NCBI GenBank assembly: GCA_002413785.1
Contig: DHXR01000036.1
Coordinates: 15,981 to 79,980 of the forward strand
Length of the DNA: 64,000 nucleotides
Direction: 5' to 3'
From: Mucilaginibacter sp. UBA5151
GTDB taxonomy: Bacteria; Bacteroidota; Bacteroidia; Sphingobacteriales; Sphingobacteriaceae
The notes under the pieces were generated by a model. That model did not search any database, was not told the DNA's origin, and saw only the letters and a program-made list of their open reading frames with translations. Below are positions 41,468-49,783 of this stretch, piece by piece (the first letter of the stretch is position 1; every line of letters begins with the position of its first letter). The position numbers were made by a program, and so were the translations under genes.

Positions 41468-42412
41468 ATGCCATTACAGTTTAATACCGTTAAGTTATTT
41501 GCAGGCTCAGGCACATTTGCGCTGGCAGAACACATTGCCGCATCCTACGGTCACGGGCTTGGTGATGTGGTATTAACCCGGTTCAGCGACGGCGAATTTC
41601 AACCCCATTTTAATGAATCGGTGCGTGGCTGCGATGTGTTTTTGATACAGAGCACCAACCCGCCAACCGATAACCTGGTTGAATTGCTGATGATGACTGA
41701 TGCCGCACGCCGCGCATCTGCACATTACGTAACGGCGGTTATCCCTTATTTCGGATTAGCCCGCCAGGACAGGAAAGATAAACCACGTGTGGCCATAGGT
41801 TCAAAACTGGTTGCCAATATATTAGTTGCCGCCGGTATTAACCGCATTATGACGATGGACCTTCACGCGGCCCAGATCCAGGGATTTTTCGATATCCCGG
41901 TTGACCACCTCGATGCGTCAGTGATTTTTGTCCCCTATATAAAAAGTCTGAAACTTGGTAATTTAACCATTGCCTCGCCGGATATGGGCGGGTCGTACAG
42001 AGCGCGTACTTTTGCAAAATACTTTAATGCGGAGGTTGTAATTTGCGATAAACGCCGTAAACGCGCCAATGAAATTGAGTCGATGACCCTTATCGGGGAT
42101 GTTAGCGACCAGGATATAGTGCTGATTGATGATATATGCGATACTGCCGGTACGCTGGCAAAAGCTGCCGGTTTAATAATGGAACGCGGCGCCCGTAGTG
42201 TGCGTGCGGTTTGTACCCATCCGGTATTGTCAGGCAAAGCTTACGAAACGATTGAAAATTCGGCTTTAACAGAACTGATAGTTACTGATACCATACCGCT
42301 TAAATACGAAAGCAGTAAAATAAGAGTATTAACAACGGCCGATCTGTTTGCCAAAGCCATTATGAATGTGAATGAGCATGGATCAATAAGCCAGTTGTTT
42401 AAAGTGGATTGA
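41468..42412 (+). CDS. prs: Ribose-phosphate pyrophosphokinase
   Basis: PRPP synthetase makes phosphoribosyl pyrophosphate from ribose 5-phosphate and ATP for nucleotide, histidine and tryptophan synthesis. The 314-residue length fits class I enzymes. Features: FSDGEFQPHFNESVRGCDVFLIQS, the metal/ATP region YFGLARQDRKDKPRVAIGSKLVAN, MDLHAAQIQGFFDIPVDHL, ASPDMGGSYRARTFA and the PRPP-binding loop IVLIDDICDTAGTLAKAA. The start at 41468 directly follows the heptad array. Likely transcribed with rplY and pth, although a repeat pair and a terminator lie between some of these genes. Confidence 0.97.
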   Translation: MPLQFNTVKLFAGSGTFALAEHIAASYGHGLGDVVLTRFSDGEFQPHFNESVRGCDVFLIQSTNPPTDNLVELLMMTDAARRASAHYVTAVIPYFGLARQDRKDKPRVAIGSKLVANILVAAGINRIMTMDLHAAQIQGFFDIPVDHLDASVIFVPYIKSLKLGNLTIASPDMGGSYRARTFAKYFNAEVVICDKRRKRANEIESMTLIGDVSDQDIVLIDDICDTAGTLAKAAGLIMERGARSVRAVCTHPVLSGKAYETIENSALTELIVTDTIPLKYESSKIRVLTTADLFAKAIMNVNEHGSISQLFKVD

Positions 42413-42413
42413 A

Positions 42414-42522
42414 GCCTCACCTAAATCCTCTCCAAAGGAGAGGACTTGAAAAAAGGCGTTTGAAATAGAATTAATAACTTCTTGCTTAAGCCCCTCTCCT
42501 TTGGAGAGGGGTTGGGGTGAGG
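42414..42522. repeat. Inverted repeat pair between prs and rplY
   Basis: GCCTCACCTAAATCCTCTCC with AAAGGAGAGG at 42414-42443, and the near reverse complement CCTCTCCTTTGGAGAGGGG with TTGGGGTGAGGC at 42492-42522. Each half is itself a palindrome (CTCTCCAAAGGAGAG). The whole fills the gap between the prs stop (42412) and the rplY start (42545). Similar CCTCACC...CTCTCC elements are common between genes in this group (from memory). Confidence 0.75.
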
Positions 42523-42544
42523 CCAAATAAATAAAAACAAATAA

Positions 42545-43129
42545 ATGAAATCAATTGCTATTAGCGGTTCTCCAAGAGAGAACGTAGGGAAAAGAGACGC
42601 TAAAGAACTGCGTTACCAGGCACTGGTACCCGCAGTACTTTACGGTGGGCCAACCCAAACCCACTTTTCAGTGTCCGCAGCTGATTTGAAAGCCGTAGTT
42701 TACACGCCGGTTGTTCATTTCATCGACTTAGACATTGCCGGTACAAAATCAAGGGCTATTATTAAGGACATTCAGTTCCATCCCCTGACAGAACAAATTA
42801 TCCATGTTGACTTTTTGTTGCTGGATGATAAAAAACCAATCACCATTGAGATCCCGGTTAAATTAACAGGAACTTCTCCGGGTGTTAAAACAGGCGGTAA
42901 ATTGGTACAGAAACTCAGGAAACTGCGCATCAAAGCCCTTCCTAAGGATCATTTGGATGCTATTGAAGTAAGTATCGAAACTTTGGACGTTGGTAAATCA
43001 GTAAAAGTTGGCGATTTGAGCGTTGGAAAACTTATCATCACCAATGCAAAAGAAGATACCATCGTATCGGTAACAACATCACGTGCATTACGCCAGGCTG
43101 AGCAAGAAGCAGCTACAGGTAAAAAATAA
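42545..43129 (+). CDS. rplY: 50S ribosomal protein L25/general stress protein Ctc
   Basis: The long L25 (TL5/CTC) form, 194 residues, which binds 5S rRNA in the large ribosomal subunit. The N-terminal L25 domain (about 1-90) has GSPRENVGKRDAKELRYQALVPAVLYGG and TKSRAIIKDIQFHPLTEQIIHVDF, both characteristic. The C-terminal CTC beta domain (about 95-180) has ITIEIPVKLTGTSPGVKTGG, LPKDHLDAIEVSIETLDVG and NAKEDTIVSVTTSRALRQ. The C-terminus is rich in Glu, Ala and Lys. The order prs-rplY-pth is the conserved arrangement in many bacteria. Confidence 0.96.
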   Translation: MKSIAISGSPRENVGKRDAKELRYQALVPAVLYGGPTQTHFSVSAADLKAVVYTPVVHFIDLDIAGTKSRAIIKDIQFHPLTEQIIHVDFLLLDDKKPITIEIPVKLTGTSPGVKTGGKLVQKLRKLRIKALPKDHLDAIEVSIETLDVGKSVKVGDLSVGKLIITNAKEDTIVSVTTSRALRQAEQEAATGKK

Positions 43130-43135
43130 TTACGG

Positions 43136-43191
43136 GATTTCACCGATTAACGGGTGATTTCACCGATTAAATTTGTGATTTCACTGATTAA
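43136..43191. repeat. Three 20-21 bp direct repeats built from heptads, 3' of rplY
   Basis: GATTTCACCGATTAA starts at 43136 and 43156, with a variant GATTTCACTGATTAA at 43177. The period is 20 then 21 bp, i.e. three heptads (GATTTCA, CCGATTA, plus a variable one). The array starts six bases after the rplY stop codon and its last base runs into the terminator. Confidence 0.7.
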
Positions 43192-43226
43192 CAGCGATAG
43201 GTTTAAACTTATCGCTGTTTTTATTT
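43190..43226 (+). terminator. Intrinsic terminator after rplY
   Basis: ACAGCGATA (43191-43199) pairs with TATCGCTGT (43210-43218), followed by TTTTATTTT. It should end most transcripts coming from prs-rplY. Confidence 0.85.
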
Positions 43227-43288
43227 TAATTAATATCTTCGCGTTAATATTTAAAGGTTTACGTTCATCAATCCATGTATATAAAAGC

Positions 43289-43316
43289 CATGAACCATGA
43301 ACCATGAACCATGAAC
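43289..43316. repeat. Four perfect CATGAAC heptads before pth
   Basis: CATGAAC is repeated four times without a mismatch, ending four bases before the pth start codon at 43321. Being so close to the start it occupies the position where a ribosome-binding site is expected. Confidence 0.9.
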
Positions 43317-43320
43317 TAAA

Positions 43321-43881
43321 ATGAAATATCTCATCGTTGGTTTAGGAAACATCGGGCCTGAATATGCTGATACCCGGCATAATATCGGGTTTATGATATT
43401 AAACGAATTTGCAAAGCAGGAAAGCGCCAAATTTTACAATGAACGCCTGGCTTACTATGCCGAGGTTAGCCATAAGGCGCGTACCCTGTGCCTCATTAAA
43501 CCAACAACCTATATGAACAACAGCGGTAAGGCTGTCAACTACTGGATGAAAACATTAAAAATACCGGTTGAAAATGTATTGATCCTGGTTGATGATATCG
43601 CCCTTCCCTTTGGTACTTTACGTTTAAAACCCAAAGGCAGCGCCGCAGGACATAACGGCTTAAAAGATATTGAGGCTATACTGGGCCATAATCTATACGC
43701 GCGCCTGCGTTTCGGGGTTGGTGATGATTTCCCTAAAGGTCGGCAGATTGATTATGTGCTGAACGGTTTTGATAAAGAGGAACTGCCCGAACTACCCGCT
43801 TTAATTGACCGGTCGATTGAAATGATAAAAAGTTTTGTTACGATTGGTACGGAATTGACGATGACACGGTATAACAAGTAA
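43321..43881 (+). CDS. pth: Peptidyl-tRNA hydrolase
   Basis: Pth releases peptides from prematurely dropped peptidyl-tRNA, an essential recycling step. The 186-residue protein has the active-site residues of the family: Asn10 in VGLGNIGPEY, His20 in TRHNIGFM, the TYMNNSGKAV segment and Asp91 in LILVDDIALPFG. GSAAGHNGLKDIEAILG is the second conserved block. The start at 43321 directly follows the CATGAAC repeats. Third in the prs-rplY-pth order. Confidence 0.96.
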   Translation: MKYLIVGLGNIGPEYADTRHNIGFMILNEFAKQESAKFYNERLAYYAEVSHKARTLCLIKPTTYMNNSGKAVNYWMKTLKIPVENVLILVDDIALPFGTLRLKPKGSAAGHNGLKDIEAILGHNLYARLRFGVGDDFPKGRQIDYVLNGFDKEELPELPALIDRSIEMIKSFVTIGTELTMTRYNK

Positions 43882-43920
43882 CATACCCCAAAATACCGGC
43901 GGAAATCAATAAATTGCGCT

Positions 43921-44265
43921 ATGAAAGTTTACGGCATCACCAACTGCAATACAGTAAAAAAAGCACTCGACTGGCTAAAAGCCAACCATGTAGCCTACGA
44001 GTTTCACGACTTTAAAAAACTGGGTATCAGCCCTGAAAAGCTGCATGAATGGGACAGCAAAGCCGGGTACGAAAAGTTTATGAACAAGCAGGGGCTCACC
44101 TGGAAACAATTGGACCCTGGGGTTAAGGAAAGCATCAAAACAAAAGAAGATGCATTAAAACTGCTACAGCAAAAAACCAGCATGATCAAACGCCCGGTTA
44201 TTGAGGCCGGTGATTTTTTGTTTTTTGGCTTTGATGAGGGTATTTATAAGGGTGAATTGTTGTAA
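43921..44265 (+). CDS. ArsC/Spx-like thioredoxin-fold protein (YffB type)
   Basis: A 114-residue ArsC-superfamily protein. The N-terminus KVYGITNCNTVKKALDWL holds the single Cys9 followed by Asn-Thr, as in the YffB/ArsC-like group, rather than the CxxC of Spx. VAYEFHDFKKLGISPEKLHEW and KRPVIEAGDFLFFGFDE, with the Arg that binds the oxyanion in ArsC, complete the family pattern. Real arsenate reductase activity is doubtful because no ars genes are near. It lies 39 bases behind pth on the same strand. Confidence 0.88.
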   Translation: MKVYGITNCNTVKKALDWLKANHVAYEFHDFKKLGISPEKLHEWDSKAGYEKFMNKQGLTWKQLDPGVKESIKTKEDALKLLQQKTSMIKRPVIEAGDFLFFGFDEGIYKGELL

Positions 44266-44277
44266 GTACGAATTATT

Positions 44278-44360
44278 GATTTAGTGAATTAGTGATTGAA
44301 AAGATAGGGTAGTTCCTTAATTCAACAATTCACTAACTCACTAATTCAGTAATTCAAAAT
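44278..44360. repeat. Inverted pair of 8-bp arrays between the ArsC-like and M1 peptidase genes
   Basis: Left: TGATTTAG, TGAATTAG, TGATTGAA (44278-44301). Right: TTCAACAA, TTCACTAA, CTCACTAA, TTCAGTAA, TTCAAAAT (44321-44360), of reverse-complement type. The left array begins 12 bases after the stop codon at 44265. The loop between them is about 19 bases. Confidence 0.75.
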
Positions 44361-44404
44361 TAAGATGCTATACTTGTTTTTTGTAACTGATCAAATTATT
44401 GAAA

Positions 44405-46399
44405 ATGAAAATAAACCTGATTGCCGGTTTTACACTGGCATTTTTGGCGGCGACAAGCTATGGCCAGGCCCAGCAAACAGCCACCGCCGCTGCAACTACG
44501 CAGCCCGCCACCAATTATGACTACCACGAAACCTTCGGGCCATTATTTTATACAAAAAATGGCAGCGAATACCGCGCGGCAGATGGCGAACCCGGTCCGA
44601 AATACTGGCAAAACAGGGCCGACTACCAGTTGGCTGCCAGCTTAAATGACGAAACCAACGAAATTACAGGGTCGGAGATATTAATTTATACCAACAACAG
44701 CCCTCAAAAGCTGGGGTATTTGTGGATGAACCTTGAACAAAATCTTTTCAAGCTTGATTCACGGGGAACGGCTATCGTGCCTTTATCGGGCAGCCGCAAC
44801 TGGGGCAGGGGTCAGGTGTTTGACGCCGGGTATAAGATCAGGTCGATAAAATTAGTGGGAAAAGGTAATGATGCGGATTTGAAGTTCCTGGTATCAGATA
44901 CAAGGATGCAAATTTTCCTGCCCAAAGAGGTAGCTGCCAATGGCGGACAGGTAAAATTAAAGATCGAATATACCTTTATTTCTCCCGATTACGGCTCGGA
45001 CCGCATGGGCATACAGGCAACCAAAAACGGGAAGATCTTCCAGGTAGCGCAATGGTATCCGCGTATGTGTGTTTATGATGATATTTACGGCTGGAATACC
45101 ATCCCTTATACCGGTCCGGGTGAGTTTTACCTCGAATATGGTGATTTCGACCTGAAAATTACCGCACCTGCCAAAGATATTGTTGTTGGTTCCGGGAAAT
45201 TAATGAACCCGCAGGATGTTTATACGCCGGAACAACTGAAACGCTGGGAGCAGGCTAAAAACAGTGAAAGTACGGTTGTCATCCGCACTGCAGCCGAAGT
45301 TACCGACCCGGCCTCCCGGCCTGCAGGAAAAAAGGAATTAACCTGGCACTTTATCATAAAAAATGCCCGTGATGCCTCATGGGCAGCTTCTTCAGCCTTT
45401 ATTATTGATGCCGTAAAGATGGATCTGCCAGGCGGCAAGCCATCTATCGCCATATCTGCCTACCCGGTGGAGAGCGATGGAAATGATGCCTGGGGCCGCT
45501 CTTCTGAATATGTTAAAAAGTCGATTGAGTTTAATTCTGCCCAATGGTTCGGATTTCCTTATCCGGCCGCAACTGCTGTAGCAGGGATTGTTGGCGGTAT
45601 GGAATATCCCGGTATAGTTTTTTGCGGCTATAAAGCTAAAGGTGTAAGGCTATGGAGTGTTAATGACCATGAATTTGGCCATACCTGGTTCCCGATGATC
45701 GTTGGATCGAACGAGCGCTTATACGGCTGGATGGATGAAGGCTTTAATACATTCATCAATACCCTGTCGACCGCTGATTTTAATAACGGCGAGTACAAAA
45801 GCAAGCGGCCGATGGATATGCACCGCGTTGCCACGTTCTTTACCCCTCCCGGTTTAGAGCCGATGATGAGCCAGCCGGCTAACCTGCGCGAAAGAAATAC
45901 CGGAACGCTGTTATATTCAAAACCAAGCGCCGGGCTTGTGCTGCTGCGTGAGCAGATTCTGGGCCCCGAAAGGTTTGATTTCGCCTTTAAGACTTATATT
46001 GATAAATGGGCCTTCAAACACCCTACGCCCGATGACTTTTTCCGTACCATAGAAAATGCGGCCGGCGAGAACCTGCAATGGTTTTGGAGGGGCTGGTTTA
46101 TGAACAACTGGCGTTTGGATGTTGCGGTGCGCGATGTGAAATATGTTGGTGATGACCCCACAAAGGGCGCATTGATCACTATCGACAACCTCGAAAAGAT
46201 GGCCATGCCGGTGATGCTTGAAATTAAGACGGTAAGCGGCAAAACAGATCGCGTGAAGCTGCCGGTTGAGATATGGGAACGCAACAGTACCTGGACCTTT
46301 AAATATCCTTCCACAGAAGAGCTGCAGTCAGTGACCTACGATCCTGATAAAGTACTCCCCGATTTTAACCCCGATAATAACGTCTGGACTAAAAAGTAG
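44405..46399 (+). CDS. M1 family metallopeptidase (aminopeptidase N-like)
   Basis: A secreted zinc aminopeptidase. Translation from the ATG at 44405 (664 residues) is preferred over the upstream TTG at 44399 and gives the signal peptide MKINLIAGFTLAFLAATSYG. The N-terminal saddle domain (about 60-250) is followed by the thermolysin-like core: GGMEYPGIVFCGY in the GAMEN position, then H422-E-F-G-H426 and Glu445 in WMDEGFN (HExxH-x18-E), all zinc ligands and the base. The C-terminal part has the FRTIENAAGENLQWFWRGWFMNN motif of M1 proteins of Bacteroidota. GGMEYP replaces GAMEN. It is flanked by two inverted repeat arrays. Confidence 0.93.
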   Translation: MKINLIAGFTLAFLAATSYGQAQQTATAAATTQPATNYDYHETFGPLFYTKNGSEYRAADGEPGPKYWQNRADYQLAASLNDETNEITGSEILIYTNNSPQKLGYLWMNLEQNLFKLDSRGTAIVPLSGSRNWGRGQVFDAGYKIRSIKLVGKGNDADLKFLVSDTRMQIFLPKEVAANGGQVKLKIEYTFISPDYGSDRMGIQATKNGKIFQVAQWYPRMCVYDDIYGWNTIPYTGPGEFYLEYGDFDLKITAPAKDIVVGSGKLMNPQDVYTPEQLKRWEQAKNSESTVVIRTAAEVTDPASRPAGKKELTWHFIIKNARDASWAASSAFIIDAVKMDLPGGKPSIAISAYPVESDGNDAWGRSSEYVKKSIEFNSAQWFGFPYPAATAVAGIVGGMEYPGIVFCGYKAKGVRLWSVNDHEFGHTWFPMIVGSNERLYGWMDEGFNTFINTLSTADFNNGEYKSKRPMDMHRVATFFTPPGLEPMMSQPANLRERNTGTLLYSKPSAGLVLLREQILGPERFDFAFKTYIDKWAFKHPTPDDFFRTIENAAGENLQWFWRGWFMNNWRLDVAVRDVKYVGDDPTKGALITIDNLEKMAMPVMLEIKTVSGKTDRVKLPVEIWERNSTWTFKYPSTEELQSVTYDPDKVLPDFNPDNNVWTKK

Positions 46400-46400
46400 T

Positions 46401-46502
46401 GATTAGAGGTTAGAGATTGGAGATTAGAAGGAATCTGAAAGTTGGGGAAGTCCAAAAAAAAGGAAGGGGCCTGACTAATCTCTAACCTCCAATCTCTAAC
46501 CT
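46401..46502. repeat. Inverted pair of heptad arrays behind the M1 peptidase
   Basis: Left: GATTAGA, GGTTAGA, GATTGGA, GATTAGA (46401-46428), beginning one base after the stop codon at 46399. Right: CTAATCT, CTAACCT, CCAATCT, CTAACCT (46475-46502), the reverse-complement type. The potential hairpin has about 28 bp with a loop of about 46 bases. Confidence 0.8.
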
Positions 46503-46573
46503 CTATTTAAAAATGTTAAAATCCAAACCTTATCACAAAAAAATTAGTTACCTTACATTATAAATCATCCCCT

Positions 46574-47281
46574 ATGCAAGTCAGGTGTTTTTTGGCCGTA
46601 TTTATTTGTTTTATAGCTGGTTCGGTAAGTGCGCAAACCCTTTTGAAAGGCACGGTGTATGAAAATATGACAACTAATAAACTACAGAATGTTTTTATCA
46701 GGGACAAAAACACCAAACAGCTTGCGCTTACTGATAAAAACGGGAATTTTGAAATCGCAACCGGGGCGGGCCACCTGCTCATTTTCGATTCACCGGGTTA
46801 TGTTTCCGATACCCTGTATGTTATTGATTTAACAAACAAAAAAATCATGCTGCAGCCAATAACTATTGCTTTGCGCGAGGTAAATATTAGTTCCACCAGG
46901 ATTCAGTTTGACCCGCATAAGGAATACCCCGAGGTATATCAAAAAAGTAAGGTTTATATCATGTCGCCGAGCAGCTGGTTCAGCAAAGAAGGTAAGGACG
47001 CGCGGCGGCTTAAACAATATTTTAAGCATGAAGCAGAAGAGCGGCATATCGACGCGGTGTTTACCCGCGCTTATGTGGGCAGCATTGCGCCCCTGAAAGG
47101 CCAGGAACTGGAAGACTTTATGACGCTGTACCGGCCCACCTACGCCTTTTTAATGAGCAATAACAGCGAATCGCTGGCCGTGTATATCAATGACAGCTAT
47201 AAAAAGTACGGGGCGCTGCCGCCCGGGAAACGTGTTGTAACCAGGTTGTTGGATACAAGCCATGTTAGTTTGAAGCGCTGA
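46574..47281 (+). CDS. Carboxypeptidase-regulatory-like domain protein (235 aa)
   Basis: A secreted protein with signal peptide MQVRCFLAVFICFIAGSVSAQ. Residues about 22-100 match the CarboxypepD_reg-like/beta-barrel-associated domain (LLKGTVYENMTTNKLQNVFIRDKNTKQLALTDKNGNFEI, FDSPGYVSDTLYV, ITIALREVNISSTRI), usually found at the N-terminus of TonB-dependent receptors; here it occurs without plug or barrel. The rest is helical (SWFSKEGKDARRLKQYFKHEAEERHIDAVF). Members of this type are common in Bacteroidota with unknown role. Not in an evident operon. Confidence 0.82.
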   Translation: MQVRCFLAVFICFIAGSVSAQTLLKGTVYENMTTNKLQNVFIRDKNTKQLALTDKNGNFEIATGAGHLLIFDSPGYVSDTLYVIDLTNKKIMLQPITIALREVNISSTRIQFDPHKEYPEVYQKSKVYIMSPSSWFSKEGKDARRLKQYFKHEAEERHIDAVFTRAYVGSIAPLKGQELEDFMTLYRPTYAFLMSNNSESLAVYINDSYKKYGALPPGKRVVTRLLDTSHVSLKR

Positions 47282-47373
47282 GGATTGAATAGAAAATATG
47301 ATGTGATTAAGCATGGATTCCATTGTCTTTTTTCCCCTTCACAGTTGTAAATTATCCAGTCAGTTCTTCTTCC

Positions 47374-47403
47374 AAAAAAGTATCCCGAAAGATCCGGGAT
47401 ACT
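47374..47403 (-). terminator. Intrinsic terminator of the sigma-FecR-SusCD-PQQ set
   Basis: AGTATCCCG (47379-47387) pairs with CGGGATACT (47395-47403). Read on the minus strand it is followed by TTTTTTGG. It lies about 160 bases beyond the dehydrogenase stop codon and would end the whole minus-strand transcript. Confidence 0.75.
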
Positions 47404-47560
47404 AATCAACTAAAACTCCGGTTATCTCATGACCTGAAGTATCTTTAAAGCGACCAGGATAATTTATCAAAATAACAATTCGGTTATTTACTTTATACTT
47501 TTCGGTATCTTCAGAGGGAAACCCCGAATTATTAAAATCCCAACATTAATGTTACAAGTT

Positions 47561-49744
47561 TTATTTATCCGGCAGCGCAAAACAAACGTAAGTATCACCC
47601 GATCTGCTGCCGATCTTTCCGCCGCCGCAGGCTATAACAACATATTGTTTGCCATCTACCGCATAAGTGGCGGGGGTGGCATACCCGGCTGCCGGTAATT
47701 TTGCTTCCCAAATCTGCCGGCCTGTGCGCTTATCAAATGCCCTTATCTTTTCATCTTTTGTGGCCGCAACAAATACTAAACCGCCTTTTGTTACCAAAGG
47801 GCCGCCATATAATTCGGTACCGGTTTTTGGAATGCCTCTTTTGGTAAGTTCAGGATACTCACCTAATGGCACTTTCCATAAAAGTTTGCCTGTTGTAAGG
47901 TCAACAGCATCAAGCGTGCCCCAGGGTGGTTTAATGCCGGGATAACCATTCGTATCCAAAAAACGGTTATAACCATTCATGGTATAAGGAATGTTTAAAC
48001 TATTTTTTGCTGTAGAAACCGGTTCTTTTGATATTATTTTAGCATCCGAAGATTTTTCAGGTAATTTTAACAAAAATACCAGCAAGGCTTTCTCTTCATC
48101 TGCGGATATTTGTTTAAACGAAGGCATCATATTGCGGCCATTCGTAACGATCTGGTTTACCTGCTGCTCATTATATTTTTTATTGATATTAATCAATGAG
48201 GGATAAGACGTTCCATTGCCCTTTAGTTGGGACCCGTGACAGGATAAGCAATACTTGTTGTACAGGGCATGGCCCATGCCCTGTAATGTATGGTCATACG
48301 TATTTTTTGGTACGTCTATCATTACCAGCGCCCAGGGCATTTCGGTGTTGCTAATGTACATAATTTTTGTTTCCGGGTCAACTGCTGCACCACCCCATTC
48401 GCCGCCGCCGTCAAAACCGGGAAAAATCCAGTCGCCCTGTTTGCTTGGCGGGGTAAACATGGCATTATATTTTACCTTGTTGTATTTCGCCAGCATATCC
48501 TTATGGGTTTCGGGCGTTAGGTCGGTTACATCTTCGGGCCCGAAATGCTGACGGGCAAAAGGCTGTGGCAATGATGGGAAAGGTTGGGTAGGCCAGGGTT
48601 GTTCTCCCGGCAGGGCATTGGTTGGTACAGGTTTCTCTGCTATCGGGAATATGGGTTTACCGTTGGTACGGTCGAACATAAAAATAAACCCGTGTTTAGT
48701 GATCTGCGCTACTGCATCAATTGTCTTGCCATCATGTGTTATGGTTACCAGGTTTGGGTTGGCAGGCAAATCGCGGTCCCACAAATCATGGTGCACTACC
48801 TGATAATGCCAGATGTATTTACCTGTGGCGGCATCGAGTGCAAGCAAACAATTAGCAAAAAGATCGGGGCCCTTACGGTGCGCCCCATAAAAATCACCAC
48901 CAACCGACCCCGTCGGAACATAAACAATGCCCCGCTTTTCATCTAAGGCCATGCCGGCCCAATTATTGACGGAGCCTAAGCGCTTCCAGGCGGTGCTGTC
49001 GGGCCAGGTATTAAATCCAATTTCGCCCGGATGCGGGATAGTATGAAAGCTCCAGCGGAGCTTTCCTGTCATCACATCATAAGCCCTGATATGCCCCGGC
49101 GCGGCATCTTCCGACTCATCAACCCGCGCACCCATAATTAACAGGCCTTTATAAATAACACCCGGCGTAGTGCCCGAAACAAAAGAGTTAACTTTTCGGC
49201 CCAGGTCTTCGGTCAGGTCTAAATAACCGCCCTTGCCGAAGTTCAGGATTGGCCGGCCATTATCCGCGTCAATGGCGTACGTTTTCGATCCAACACTATA
49301 GAAAATGCGTTTATTGTCCCCGTTTTTATCCGCCCAATAAACCACGCCCCTGCATATCTTGTAATAAGCCATCGGGTCCTTCTTTTTCGAAGTATCCTGG
49401 CTTGCAGGGTCGAAAAGCCACTTTTGTTCGCCGGTAGCTGCATCCAATGCAAATAATTTCAATTTGGGGCTTGTACCGTAAAGTATGCCATCCACCATTA
49501 TCGGGTTACACTGGTTCTGGCTCCGGTTTGCGGTATCCTTATCATTAGAGCTATAGGTCCAGGCCACCTTAAGCTGACTAATATTTTTCCATGTTATCTG
49601 CTCATTTGATGAATACCGGTTTCCCTCCTTTGAACCGGCATAGGTACGCCAGCCGCTATAATCAGCTACTGATGAATGTTTCTTACAGGAAGAGATAAAG
49701 TATATTGTAAACAACAGGAATAATGAGATATGGCTTTTCATCAA
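47561..49744 (-). CDS. PQQ-dependent quinoprotein dehydrogenase with an inserted cytochrome c domain
   Basis: A 727-residue periplasmic or surface lipoprotein (MMKSHISLFLLFTIYFISSC, Cys20) related to membrane-type glucose/quinate/alcohol dehydrogenases. The eight-bladed propeller has the tryptophan-docking style repeats (WRTYAGSKEGNRYSS, LKVAWTYSS, LFALDAATGEQKWLFDP, GSVGGDFYGAHRKGPDLF, TGKYIWHYQVVHHDLWDRDLP, GAAVDPETKIMYISNTE, GTLDAVDLTTGKLLWKVP). A c-type cytochrome domain with C499-LS-C502-H503 and a later NMMPSF methionine ligand sits between propeller blades at about 490-570. It oxidises a sugar or alcohol and passes electrons through PQQ to haem. PQQ biosynthesis genes are not in the window. 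Last gene of the set below SusD. Confidence 0.92.
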   Translation of the reverse strand: MMKSHISLFLLFTIYFISSCKKHSSVADYSGWRTYAGSKEGNRYSSNEQITWKNISQLKVAWTYSSNDKDTANRSQNQCNPIMVDGILYGTSPKLKLFALDAATGEQKWLFDPASQDTSKKKDPMAYYKICRGVVYWADKNGDNKRIFYSVGSKTYAIDADNGRPILNFGKGGYLDLTEDLGRKVNSFVSGTTPGVIYKGLLIMGARVDESEDAAPGHIRAYDVMTGKLRWSFHTIPHPGEIGFNTWPDSTAWKRLGSVNNWAGMALDEKRGIVYVPTGSVGGDFYGAHRKGPDLFANCLLALDAATGKYIWHYQVVHHDLWDRDLPANPNLVTITHDGKTIDAVAQITKHGFIFMFDRTNGKPIFPIAEKPVPTNALPGEQPWPTQPFPSLPQPFARQHFGPEDVTDLTPETHKDMLAKYNKVKYNAMFTPPSKQGDWIFPGFDGGGEWGGAAVDPETKIMYISNTEMPWALVMIDVPKNTYDHTLQGMGHALYNKYCLSCHGSQLKGNGTSYPSLININKKYNEQQVNQIVTNGRNMMPSFKQISADEEKALLVFLLKLPEKSSDAKIISKEPVSTAKNSLNIPYTMNGYNRFLDTNGYPGIKPPWGTLDAVDLTTGKLLWKVPLGEYPELTKRGIPKTGTELYGGPLVTKGGLVFVAATKDEKIRAFDKRTGRQIWEAKLPAAGYATPATYAVDGKQYVVIACGGGKIGSRSGDTYVCFALPDK

Positions 49745-49783
49745 ATGAGTTTGTTTTTAATCAGGTTTAAATTGTATTGGCTA

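Noticed and set aside
43921..44265. Arsenate reductase with arsenic-resistance role
   Set aside because: Only a fold-level match with a single CNT motif; no arsenic efflux or regulator genes are nearby.
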